A stretch of 64,000 bases of DNA, from assembly GCF_000092205.1 (NCBI RefSeq), contig NC_014216.1:806001-870000 (forward strand), written 5' to 3'. This document shows positions 26,557 through 35,800 of the stretch, piece by piece (the stretch's first letter is position 1; the number at the start of each line of letters is the position of its first letter). A program made the translations under genes and the position numbers. A model generated the notes under the pieces. That model saw only the letters and a list, made by a program, of their open reading frames with translations. It made no database searches and was not told the DNA's origin. The stretch comes from Desulfurivibrio alkaliphilus AHT 2. Lineage in GTDB: Bacteria; Desulfobacterota; Desulfobulbia; Desulfobulbales; Desulfurivibrionaceae.

Positions 26557-28236
26557 CTAAAGCAGCAACTGGTTGTCCCGTGAGCGGGATTCCCCGATGC
26601 TGGTAACGTAGATTGCCGGTTTATCGGTCACCGGGCAAAGGGTTTCGCAGATGCCGCAGCCGATGCAAAGCTCCAGGTCGACGTGGGGGCGTTGCACGCG
26701 GACCGGTTCGCCGTCGCGGTTGAGCACCTCCACTTCTTCAAACCAGATCGCCTTTTTGGGGGTGGGGCAGACCTCTTCGCAGACGATGCAGGGAATGCCG
26801 TAAGCCCAGGGCAGGCAACGGTTGCGGTCGAACATGGCCAGGCCGATTTTAACCTCGGTTTTCTCCTCCACACTCAGCCGCCGGATCGCTCCGGTGGGGC
26901 AGACCTGGCCGCACAGGGTGCAGTGGTATTCGCAATAACCCATGCGGGGCACCAGCAGCGGTGTCCACAGCCCTTCCACCCCGGCTTCCAGCAGGGTGGG
27001 CTGCAGGCCGCCGGTAAGGCATACTTTCATGCACTCCCCGCACTTGACGCAGCGTGACAGGAACTCCTTTTCCGGCACCGAACCCGGCGGCCGGATCAGC
27101 TTGGGGTTGGCCCGGGCTTCGGGCAGATTACCCACCCGCATCAGCGGCACCATGGCCATCCCGGCCACCGCCGCGCCCACCAGCCGGCGGCGGCCCAGGT
27201 CCAGCCCGGGGGAAAGATCGGCTGTGGCCCGTTTACCCCACGGCAGAATCGGCCGACCCAGTTTGAATTTCACCAGGTTGTGGGGGCAAAGGTCATCGCA
27301 GTTGAAACAGGCGTGGCATTCGCTGCGGCGCCAGCCGGCGGCCGGTTGCCGTGCTTGCTCTTTGCTGTCGGCCACGGTTTCGGTTTGTTGCCGCCCCGCG
27401 TCGTGCAAGCCGGCGGGCAGGTGTTGCAGGCTGCGCGGTTCAGCTCCACCTGGGCAGTTGCGGCCACAGGCGCCGCAGTTGGTGCAGCCCTCGGCCACCT
27501 CCCGGCGCAGCAGCGACCAGCGGGCCAACAACCCCAGCAGGGCGCCCAAAGGGCACAGGTAGCGGCACCAGAAACGGCGCTCGTAAAGGTTCAGGGCCAG
27601 CAGCCCGATAAAGAGCAGGCCGATGAACACCGACTGGCGGAAAAAGCCCTGCTGGAAAGGGAGCACCGTATCCCGCAGCAGGCTGTAAAAACGCTCGGAG
27701 ATGGCGGTGATCCCGCGAAGATCGGCGTGGTACAGGGCGTCGAAAAGGGCGCTGGCAGTAAGGCTGAAGGCGGGATAGATACTGACCGATAGCGAGCGGA
27801 TCAGCAGGGAAATGGGATCCAGCAAGCCGGCCTGCTGCGACCCCAGCAGGGCCAGTCCCAGCATGACCACCAGGATATAATATTTAATTTTAAACCAGGC
27901 CGGGTGGCGCACCAAAGCGCGGGCCCGGCCGGCGGTTTGGCTGACCAGGTTGTGCAGGGTGCCGAAAGGGCAGATCCAGCCGCAAAACACCCGCCCCAGC
28001 AGCAAGGTGACGGCCACCATCAGCAAGGAAAGAAAAAAGGCCACCGGCGCACTCTGGGCGCTGAGCAGGGTGGTCAGCAGGATCAAGGGGTTGAAATCGA
28101 GAAAAAGCCGTACCGGCCAACCCAGTTCATCGGCCCCTTTGCCTTCGGTTTCCAGAAAAAGGAAGAGAAAAAAGAGCAGAAACAACCATTGAGAGGCAAT
28201 CCGCAGGCCGCGCCAGGAAAATATCTTGGTTAACAT
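26557..28236 (-). CDS. NapH-NapG-type fused membrane ferredoxin
   Basis: The 559-residue protein has an N-terminal half like NapH/MauN: about five membrane spans with CGWICPFG and CRYLCPLG, then 4Fe-4S motifs CTNCGACGRNC and CHACFNCDDLC. An RRRLVGAAVAGMAMVPLM segment near residue 345, like the Tat signal of NapG, precedes a NapG-like half with four further cysteine clusters (CVKCGECMKVC, CTLCGQVC, CIVCEEVC, CIGCGICETLC). It probably passes electrons from quinol or the cytoplasm to a periplasmic partner. No nap genes are nearby. The DUF362 gene upstream is likely in the same operon. Confidence 0.85.
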   Translation of the reverse strand: MLTKIFSWRGLRIASQWLFLLFFLFLFLETEGKGADELGWPVRLFLDFNPLILLTTLLSAQSAPVAFFLSLLMVAVTLLLGRVFCGWICPFGTLHNLVSQTAGRARALVRHPAWFKIKYYILVVMLGLALLGSQQAGLLDPISLLIRSLSVSIYPAFSLTASALFDALYHADLRGITAISERFYSLLRDTVLPFQQGFFRQSVFIGLLFIGLLALNLYERRFWCRYLCPLGALLGLLARWSLLRREVAEGCTNCGACGRNCPGGAEPRSLQHLPAGLHDAGRQQTETVADSKEQARQPAAGWRRSECHACFNCDDLCPHNLVKFKLGRPILPWGKRATADLSPGLDLGRRRLVGAAVAGMAMVPLMRVGNLPEARANPKLIRPPGSVPEKEFLSRCVKCGECMKVCLTGGLQPTLLEAGVEGLWTPLLVPRMGYCEYHCTLCGQVCPTGAIRRLSVEEKTEVKIGLAMFDRNRCLPWAYGIPCIVCEEVCPTPKKAIWFEEVEVLNRDGEPVRVQRPHVDLELCIGCGICETLCPVTDKPAIYVTSIGESRSRDNQLLL

Positions 28237-28270
28237 TGCACAATCCGTTTGTTGGTCAGCTGCCCAACGA

Positions 28271-29182
28271 TCAGGCCGGCAGGTTGATTTCCTGCAGTTT
28301 TAGTTTGTTCAAGTCCGCTTCGCCCACCCCCAGCCGGACCGCTTCCCGCACATAGCCCAGGTCGCTGCCGGTCATCTCAAAGAGGGTGGCGCCCAAAGAG
28401 TCGATGGCCACTTCATCGGTGCCGGCGATGATCACTTCGGGCCGGCGCACGTCATCCAGGCTGCCGCCCTGGGGGCCGTTGGCCACCAGGATGCGGTGGG
28501 CGTCGAGGATGCTCAGGTCAGGTTCGACAAAGGCCGCCATCTCCGCCAGGGCCTGGTCCAGGCGCTGGTGAATGCGGCTCCGGTTGCCGCCCATGATGCC
28601 CATCCAGTTTTTAATGGCCATGGTCAACCGGGCCAGGCCATGGTGCTTGGCTATGGGCAGGTTGATCAGTACATCGGCCTCCACCGCCTCGGTATAAATG
28701 GGCCAGGTGGTCAGCACCTGGCCGCCGATACGCATATCCCGGAAGCGCCGTTCATCGACATATTTAAGATCCACCCCGTCCAGGGGCTCCAGGGCGGCGG
28801 CGATTCCGCTTTGCACGTAACAGCGGCGGGCATCGTTCACCGGCCGGTCGAACACCTTGACCAGCCTGGCGCCGGCCTCCAGGCACATTTCCGCCGTGGC
28901 CCGCACCACATCGGGATTGGTGTTGGCGGCCTGTTCGGGGCGGCGATCGAAGGCGATATTGGGTTTAAGGACCACGATATCGCCCCGGCTGACAAAGCGT
29001 TCCATGCCGCCCAGGGCCGCCACGGCTTGGCGGGTGGCGCTGGCGGGGTCGCCGCCTTTGGTCATCACCAGGTCCGGCAGTTCACCAGCCCGGCTTTGCT
29101 GCCACCAGGTGTCAAAGGCCGGGGGCACCAGCAAAGCGCCGCCAGCCACCGTTGTCTTGAGCAGAAAATTGCGTCGATCCAT
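28271..29182 (-). CDS. DUF362 Fe-S-associated protein with Tat signal
   Basis: The 303-residue protein has a twin-arginine signal (DRRNFLLKT...AGGALLVPPAF) and the DUF362 body: VVLKPNIAFDR, DVLINLPIAKHHGLARLTMAIKNWMG and EVAIDSLGATLF. ATG 29182 follows GGAGG at 7-nt spacing; the frame upstream to 29245 gives no better start. DUF362 proteins often neighbour NapH-like ferredoxins in anaerobes, and here the two are 34 nt apart. Export by Tat implies folding with a cofactor in the cytoplasm. The reaction is unknown. Confidence 0.85.
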   Translation of the reverse strand: MDRRNFLLKTTVAGGALLVPPAFDTWWQQSRAGELPDLVMTKGGDPASATRQAVAALGGMERFVSRGDIVVLKPNIAFDRRPEQAANTNPDVVRATAEMCLEAGARLVKVFDRPVNDARRCYVQSGIAAALEPLDGVDLKYVDERRFRDMRIGGQVLTTWPIYTEAVEADVLINLPIAKHHGLARLTMAIKNWMGIMGGNRSRIHQRLDQALAEMAAFVEPDLSILDAHRILVANGPQGGSLDDVRRPEVIIAGTDEVAIDSLGATLFEMTGSDLGYVREAVRLGVGEADLNKLKLQEINLPA

Positions 29183-29322
29183 GGGGAAACCTCCATGCAG
29201 CCCGGCCAAAGGCCAAGGCTTTCGGGTTCGTAACTGTTGAGCCATGCATAGCCTAGCTTATCTTATACCCGGTTGGCAAGTGATGTTCATCTTACCTGGT
29301 AATACTTGTAGCCCGGCGGAAA

Positions 29323-30255
29323 ATGGTTTATTTAAAGGCCATGCAAACATCCATGGTTTATCCCCGTTTTCTCGAAGATGAGGCTGATGTTGGGGTGGTC
29401 TGCCCCCGCTTTGCCGTGCTCTCCGCTCCCATGGCGCCGACCGTCAGTTGGGGAGGGGGGACCGAGGCCGGTCCGGCGGCGATTCTGGAAGCCTCGACGG
29501 CACTTGAGGTGTTCGACGATGAACTGCTGCAGGAAACCGTTCAGGCCGGGATTGTTACCCGTCCACCTTTGCCTTTGGCGGGGCATGATTTAACCGATGA
29601 CTGCCGACTGATCAAGGAAGCGGTGAGCAGGGAGCTTGCCGCCGGTCTTTTCCCGGTGCTGCTGGGCGGTGAACACACCGTAAGCGGCCCGGCGGTGGCT
29701 GCCATGCAGGAGCAATACCCCGACCTGCACGTGGTCCAGGTTGATGCCCACCTCGATCTGCGTGATGCCTACAGCGGCACCCCCTTGAGCCATGCCTGCG
29801 TCATGCGGCGGGTGGCCGAGCTGGGAGTTAACTTCAGCCAGGTCGGCATTCGCTCTTTTTCGGCTGAAGAGTGGCAACTGGTGCAGCAACACGGCTGGCA
29901 ACCCTATACCATGGCCAGAATTCATCAGCAGCCGGACTGGTTGGAGCAACTGCAGGGGGAGATCAACGGGCCGGTATATCTTACCATCGATGTGGACGGC
30001 CTGGACCCGGCCATCATGCCGGCCACCGGCACCCCGGAACCCGACGGCCTGTCCTGGCGCCAGGTGACCGCGCTGATTCGTATGCTGACCGCCATTAAGC
30101 CGGGCCTGGTGGGCCTGGACGTGGTGGAGCTGGCACCCCGGCCGGGGCAGGAGCACGCCGCCTTTACCGCCGCCAAGTTGATCTACCGGACCATGGGGTA
30201 TATCGCTGCAAAAGAGGTGGCGGCAACCCATGGCCATGGGCCGAAACAAGTATAA
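29323..30255 (+). CDS. speB: Agmatinase / ureohydrolase family enzyme
   Basis: The 310-residue member of the arginase-agmatinase family carries the binuclear manganese motifs GGEHT, VDAHLDLRDAY and TIDVDGLDPAIMPATGTPEPDGLSW. Agmatine to putrescine plus urea is the most likely reaction, though guanidino substrates vary in this family. The start could be 29323 or 29341 (MQTSMVYPRF). Neither a spermidine synthase nor an arginine decarboxylase lies in the window. Confidence 0.88.
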   Translation: MVYLKAMQTSMVYPRFLEDEADVGVVCPRFAVLSAPMAPTVSWGGGTEAGPAAILEASTALEVFDDELLQETVQAGIVTRPPLPLAGHDLTDDCRLIKEAVSRELAAGLFPVLLGGEHTVSGPAVAAMQEQYPDLHVVQVDAHLDLRDAYSGTPLSHACVMRRVAELGVNFSQVGIRSFSAEEWQLVQQHGWQPYTMARIHQQPDWLEQLQGEINGPVYLTIDVDGLDPAIMPATGTPEPDGLSWRQVTALIRMLTAIKPGLVGLDVVELAPRPGQEHAAFTAAKLIYRTMGYIAAKEVAATHGHGPKQV

Positions 30256-30311
30256 CCAAGGATCTGTGAACGTACCCGATCGCTTACAGGTAAAAATGAA
30301 GAGGAAGCACC

Positions 30312-30698
30312 ATGAGTGTTGAGGATTTTTATCAATGCCGCCAATGCGGCTACTGCTGCCAGGGTGAGACCACCGTCTCGCTGAACAAAAATGACCAGGA
30401 ACGGCTTAGCGCTCACCTGGGGATGCCCCTTGAGGAAGTCAAAAAGCGTTACCTGCGGGTCACCGGCAATACCGTGCAGATGAAAATCGTTGACGGCCAC
30501 TGTATCTTCTACGACCACGGCTGCACCATCCATGAGGGCAAACCCTGGCGCTGCCGGCAGTGGCCGTTGCACCCCAGCATGCTGGATGATCCCGGCAACT
30601 TTGCGGTAATTACCGCCTCCTGCCCCGGCTTCAAAGAAGGGCTGACCCACGAGGAGTTCCGGCGCAAGATGAAAGAAGCCGGCAAAGATGCGGTTTGA
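30312..30698 (+). CDS. YkgJ-family cysteine-cluster protein
   Basis: The 128-residue protein has the CxxCxxCC motif CRQCGYCC near residue 9, then CIFYDHGCTIHEGKPWRCRQWPLHP and ASCPGF. This is the UPF0153/YkgJ (CxxCxxCC) family, thought to bind Zn or an Fe-S cluster. GAGGAAGC lies before the ATG. It overlaps rlmH by 11 nt, implying a two-gene transcript. Its role is unknown. Confidence 0.88.
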   Translation: MSVEDFYQCRQCGYCCQGETTVSLNKNDQERLSAHLGMPLEEVKKRYLRVTGNTVQMKIVDGHCIFYDHGCTIHEGKPWRCRQWPLHPSMLDDPGNFAVITASCPGFKEGLTHEEFRRKMKEAGKDAV

Positions 30699-31158
30699 GA
30701 TCATTTACCCCGGAAAAACCAAGGAAGACTACCTGGCCCGGGGGGTTGACGATTTCGCCCAGCGCCTCAGCCGCTACATCGACCTTGAGCTGAAAGCCCT
30801 GAAGGCCCCCAGGCCGGGTAAGGGCGACGATGAAGCCCGGTTGATCCGGGAAGAGGGCCGGCTGCTGCTAAGCCGCATCCCCGATGACACCCTGGTGGTG
30901 GCCCTGGACCCCGGCGGTCGCCTGCTCTCCTCCCCGGAGCTGGCCGACTTGCTGGGCAACTGGCAGGAGCAGGGCCGATCCCGCCTGGTTTTTGTGCTGG
31001 GCGGGCCCCTGGGGCTCTCGGCCGAGGTTTTAAGCCGGGCCGATTTCACCCTTTCCCTGTCGCCCATGACCTTCACCCACGAGATGGCCCGGCTGCTGCT
31101 GCTCGAGCAACTCTACCGGGCCTGGAGCATCCGGCTGGGCACCGGTTACCACAAGTAG
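30688..31158 (+). CDS. rlmH: 23S rRNA pseudouridine-1915 N3-methyltransferase RlmH
   Basis: The 156-residue SPOUT methyltransferase has the family landmarks VVALDPGGRLLSS, LVFVLGGPLGLS and the knot-forming C-terminus LSPMTFTHEMARLLLLEQLYRAWSI. It methylates pseudouridine 1915 in helix 69 of 23S rRNA. Length and ends match the family. Confidence 0.96.
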   Translation: MRFEIIYPGKTKEDYLARGVDDFAQRLSRYIDLELKALKAPRPGKGDDEARLIREEGRLLLSRIPDDTLVVALDPGGRLLSSPELADLLGNWQEQGRSRLVFVLGGPLGLSAEVLSRADFTLSLSPMTFTHEMARLLLLEQLYRAWSIRLGTGYHK

Positions 31159-31231
31159 CTACACTGCAGGCCTTTTTTGGCGGTGCCTGGTTATCGCTTA
31201 CACCATAAAAACTCATTTGACAAAAAACTCC

Positions 31232-31624
31232 ATGATCGACAAACTACCTCACACCATGCCAAGGCCGGTGATTTACGGGGCCATGGTGCTTGGCCTGCTG
31301 GCCGCACTTTCCTTTCGGGTTCTCACCATTGTGGAAGTTTTTAACCCGGCTCTGGTGCGCCCCATCTGGTACTTCGGGGTGCTGGGTTACATCCTCTTCT
31401 TCGCTTACCGTTATTTTATCACCGAAAAAAGGAAACGGGTGATCACCGCCAACCGCCTGCTGGAAAAACTGAAGGCGGAAGGGGAGTTGAACCGCGATGA
31501 TCGCCTGCTGTTGGATTATGTCCTTTCTTCGGTGGTAAAATCCAAAGAGCATGTCAATTACATTTTTATTGTGGTGATTTCGATCATTGTGGTAGTAATC
31601 GACCTCTGGCTTACAGTGTTTTGA
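31232..31624 (+). CDS. Small membrane protein of unknown function
   Basis: The 130-residue protein has three hydrophobic segments: VIYGAMVLGLLAALSF, PIWYFGVLGYILFFAYRYF, and YIFIVVISIIVVVIDLWLTVF at the end. A charged loop (EKRKRVITANRLLEKLKAEGELNRDD) lies between the second and third. ATG 31232 is preferred to the TTG at 31217. I do not recognise the family. Confidence 0.6.
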   Translation: MIDKLPHTMPRPVIYGAMVLGLLAALSFRVLTIVEVFNPALVRPIWYFGVLGYILFFAYRYFITEKRKRVITANRLLEKLKAEGELNRDDRLLLDYVLSSVVKSKEHVNYIFIVVISIIVVVIDLWLTVF

Positions 31625-31667
31625 AGCGCTTAAAAAGCAAGTAGCCTCATAATTTTCTAAAGAATGC

Positions 31668-31697
31668 TTGATAAGTGTAACCATCCTAATTTATAGT
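31668..31697 (+). promoter_or_regulatory. Promoter of the CheV-like gene
   Basis: TTGATA (31668-31673), an 18-bp spacer and TATAGT (31692-31697) form a good sigma-70-type promoter. A leader of about 120 nt with GC-rich potential stems follows. Confidence 0.6.
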
Positions 31698-31824
31698 GAA
31701 AAAATGGTACCCGAAGGGCCGTCCCAAGCGGGGCGGGGTGGCAACCTAACAACAACCGGAATAACCGGAGTTTACCGGCCCGGCAGGCAAAATATAACCA
31801 GCAGTTGTGGTTGGAGGAACTGAG

Positions 31825-32799
31825 ATGAGTCAAACGGCGGGTTCCCGCACCAATATTCTTCTGGAGTCCGGCACCAATGAACTGGAGGTGATCACCCTTT
31901 ACCTGCAGTGGCTTGATCCCGCCAGCTCGGCTTCCACCCAAACATCATACGGCATCAATGCTGCCAAGGTGCGGGAGCTGGTGGCCATGCCGAGCAAACT
32001 CACCGAGGTGCCGGACAGCCACCCTTCGGTGCGTGGTGTCTTTATGCTCCGTGACCGCACCATTCTCCTGATCGACCTTTGCCACTGGTTCGGCTACCAG
32101 CCGGACCTGTCGCCGGAGGCCAAGGCCAAGTGGGTGGTGGTGGTAACCGAGATCAACGGCAAGTTGTTCAGCTTTATCTCTCACGGGGTGGACAAGGTGC
32201 ACCGGATCTCCTGGAACCAGATCATGCCGCCGCCGGAAGTGGTGGCCAACGACAGTAGCCTGACCGGCATGTGCCTGGTCAACGACCGCATTATCCAGAT
32301 GATCGATTTTGAAAAGATCTGTGCCGATATAGATCCCAGCATGGCCATGGATTACGTTACCCACGCCGTTAAAGACAAGGCGGAAGCCGGCCAGGAGGAT
32401 AAATTTGTCGTTATTGCCGACGATTCCGCCATGATCCGCGACCAGATCACCCAGACCCTCACCCGGGCCGGCTACAAGGTCAAGGCCTTTCCCGACGGCC
32501 AATCGGCCTGGGATTTCCTGGAACTGACCATGGGCTCCGGCGAGGTGGACAGCCGAATTTTAGGGATTATCTCCGACATTGAAATGCCCCGCATGGATGG
32601 CCATCATCTTTGCATGAAAATCAAGCAGCAACCGGCCTTTGCCAAGGTGCCGGTGATGCTCTTTTCTTCCCTGATCAACGACACCGCCCGGCACAAAGGG
32701 GAAAAGGTGGGGGCTGACGACCAGATCACCAAGCCGGAGCTTGGCACCCTGGTGGAACGACTGCAGGGTTGCCTGCGCAAATTGGGGGCGGCAGCCTAA
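31825..32799 (+). CDS. cheV: CheV-type chemotaxis coupling protein
   Basis: The 324-residue protein has an N-terminal CheW-like domain (about 15-165; YGINAAKVRELV, MLRDRTILLIDL) and a C-terminal receiver domain (about 190-315). The receiver shows ADDSAMIRDQ, phospho-acceptor Asp in GIISDIEMPRMDG, VMLFSSL and TKPELG. It would couple chemoreceptors to CheA with phosphorylation-dependent adaptation. ATG 31825 follows GGAGGAACTGAG. It is isolated from other chemotaxis genes. The reading frame of recC is open from inside its 3' end. Confidence 0.9.
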   Translation: MSQTAGSRTNILLESGTNELEVITLYLQWLDPASSASTQTSYGINAAKVRELVAMPSKLTEVPDSHPSVRGVFMLRDRTILLIDLCHWFGYQPDLSPEAKAKWVVVVTEINGKLFSFISHGVDKVHRISWNQIMPPPEVVANDSSLTGMCLVNDRIIQMIDFEKICADIDPSMAMDYVTHAVKDKAEAGQEDKFVVIADDSAMIRDQITQTLTRAGYKVKAFPDGQSAWDFLELTMGSGEVDSRILGIISDIEMPRMDGHHLCMKIKQQPAFAKVPVMLFSSLINDTARHKGEKVGADDQITKPELGTLVERLQGCLRKLGAAA

Positions 32800-32801
32800 T
32801 A

Positions 32802-32819
32802 TCTCTGGTGAATGGTTAC
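32802..32819 (+). repeat. Short dispersed repeat, copy 1
   Basis: TCTCTGGTGAATGGTTAC recurs with one change at 51379-51396 and, inverted, at 48603-48619. Reverse-complemented it reads GTAACCATTCACCAGAGA, close to the GTAATCGTTCA termini of the palindromic elements. Confidence 0.6.
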
Positions 32820-32822
32820 GTT

Positions 32823-35800
32823 GTGCCTGTTGAACGCCGCCTGATCCTTTACCGCAGCAATCGCCTGGAGGCCTTGCTGGACTGCCTGGCGGCCAGCCTG
32901 CAAGATGATCCGCCGCCTCCCTTAAGCAGTGAATGTGTAGTGGTCCAGAGCCGGGGCATGGCTACCTGGCTGGGGCAAAGCCTGGCCCAGCGTTTCGGCA
33001 TCTGGGCCCATCCCGATTTCCCCCACCCCCGCCGTTTCATTGAACGCCTGCTGCGGGCCGCTGCCGGAGAGGAGGCGGCCACCGCCACTTCTTTCAGCCG
33101 GGAGCTGCTGACCCTGGCGATTCTCGAGTTGTTGCCGCAGTTGCTCTCCCGGCCGGAGTTTGCCCCCCTGCGCCGTTACCTGGAGGGGGCGGACGATTGG
33201 AAAAGTCTGCAACTGGCGGAACGGATCGCCTATGTTTTCGACCAGTACCTGGTGTATCGGCCCGAAATGGTGCTGGCCTGGGAAGACCGGCAAGCTGAAC
33301 CGGAGGATGACGACCGCTGGCAGGCGCTGCTGTGGCGGCAACTGGCGCAACGCTTCGGCTCCCCGGCCCGCCTTTTTCACCAGGCCAAAGGTCGCCTGCA
33401 GCAGGGCGATTTAGCCCAACCCGAGTTGCTGCCCGCCCGGGTTTTCCTTTTCGGGATCACCACCCTGCCTCCCGTGTACCTCGATTTGCTCAATGAGGCG
33501 GCCAAACTGCTGCCCTGCCACCTGCTGCTCTTTGCCCCGGCCCGTGACTACTGGGGCGATATCCTCAGCCCCAAGGCCGCCAACCGGCTGCTGTTGCGCC
33601 ATCACCCCCCGGCAGCCAACGCCGATGAACAGCATGGAAGAGATTTCGAACACTTGCACCTGGATACCGGCCACCCGCTGCTGGCTTCCTGGGGAGAGGT
33701 GGGGCGGGAATTCCAACATATCATGGAAGAGCGGGCCGAATACCTGCAACCTGCCCACGGTGATTGCTTTGTCAATCCTGCAACCGTCGAAGTTGCCGGG
33801 GCCTCCATCCTGGCCCGCCTGCAAAGAGATATCCTGGAGTTGCAGGAGCCCGCCCCAGCGGCCGCTGACCAACGGAATTCTGCCGGCGACAGCCCGAACC
33901 CCAACAACCGGTTGCCTGAACAAGCGGCGGGGGCGGTAGACCATGATCACTCCATTGTCATTCATGCCTGCCACAGCCCTTTGCGGGAGGTGGAAGTTTT
34001 GCAGGACCAGCTTCTGGCCATGCTGGATGTCGAGGGTTACCGGCCCCGGGATATCGTGGTCATGGTGCCGGATATCGAGACCTACGCCCCCCTGATCGAA
34101 GCGGTTTTTCGCCGACCCACCGGTGATCGCCGCTACATCCCTTTTCGCCTTGCCGACCGCCGGGTCAGCCGGGAAGCGCCGCTTCTGGATGCCCTGTTAA
34201 ACCTGCTCGACCTGGCCCGCGGCCGGCTGCCGCTGTCTCAGGTGCTGGATTTTCTCGCCCGGGAGCCGGTGCGGCAAGGTTTCGGGCTGGACGGCCGGCA
34301 GTTGCAGCGCCTTGAACAGTGGCTGGAGCAACTGCGGGTGCGCTGGGGGATTGATGAAGAGCACCGCCGTCGCCACGACCAGCCGCCGGACCGCCAAAAC
34401 ACCTGGCGTTTCGGCCTGGACCGGTTGATCCTCGGTTACGCGCTGCCCGGCGAAGATCGCTATCTGGTGGCCGGCATACTGCCCTTCGACGACATTGAAG
34501 GCCAGGACGCCCAGCTGGCAGGGGTACTGCTGCAATTCAGCCAGGCCCTGTTCAGCCTGGTCGACGAGGTGAGAGAAGCCAAAACCATGGCCCGCTGGGT
34601 GGAGCTGGTGCGCCGGGCCATGGCCGCCTTTTTCGCCCCGGAGGAACGGGCGGCGGCGGGGGAACAGTGGCAGCGGCAAAGCCTGCGCGATGCCCTGGTA
34701 GCGCTGCTTCAGGAGAGCGAGCGGGCGGGGCTGGAGCGCCCCCTGGAGTTAGCAGCCTTTCTGAGACTGCTGCGCGCCCGCCTGGACGAGGCAGGCATGG
34801 CTGCCGGCTTTCTGGAAGGCGGCCTGACCTTCTGCACCATGCTGCCCATGCGCACCATTCCTTTCCCGGTGGTCTGCCTGCTGGGAATGAACGACGGCGA
34901 TTTCCCCCGCCAGGACAACCCCGCCGGCTTCGACCTGCTGGCCGCCGCCCCCCGTCCCGGTGACCGCTCCCGCCGCCGGGACGACCGCTACCTTTTCCTG
35001 GAATCACTGCTCTCCGCCCGCCGGCGGCTTTATATCAGCTACGTGGGCCGCAGCATCAAAGACAACACAGAACTGCCACCCTCGCCCCTGGTGGATGAAT
35101 TGCTGGACTGCCTGGAGCGGATGCCGGAGGCTGTCGCAGAAAGCACCGCAGATAGTGAGGGTACCGGCGAAGAAGAGCGCCTGGCCGACCGCCGCCGGCG
35201 TACCCGCGCCCGTTTTGTCGTCAACCACCCTCTGCAGCCCTTCAGCCCGCGCTATTTCCAGCCGGACCAGCCGCTGCTGTTTACCTATGCCGCTGAATAT
35301 GCACCCGTGCCAAGCACCCGGCCGGTCGGCACCGGGCAGGGTGGCCCGGATTCCCCGCGGCCCAAGGCCGCCGCCACTGCCCCCGCCCCAGGCGCCCCCA
35401 CCTTGGCCGAACTGCACCGTTTTTTTCGTAATCCATCCAGGTGGTATGCCGAACATCACCTGGGCCTGAGCCTGCCGCCAGGCGAAGAGGCCCGGCCGGA
35501 CCGGGAACCGGTTTTCCTGGAAAGATTGGATGCATACCGGCTGAACCGGCAACTGCTGCAAGATCCCGCCAGCGTGCTGGCGGCTGTGAACGCCGGGGAA
35601 GATGACGAAGCGGGTCGCCGGCTCCGGCACCTCTTGGCCGCCCGGGGCGAGTTGCCGTTGGCCGGGGCCGCCGCCCCGGCCCTGGCGGAAGCCATGGCCG
35701 CCGTCGAGCCGGTGGCCGCCTTTCTGGCCACCAATCCCGCCGGCCGTCCCTTGCCGAATCTGCCCCTTGACCTTGAGCTTGGACAGCACTTGTATTTGCG

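Noticed and set aside
31704-31824. Leader of cheV as a c-di-GMP riboswitch
   Set aside because: GC-rich stems are present, but I could not find the conserved GEMM motifs.
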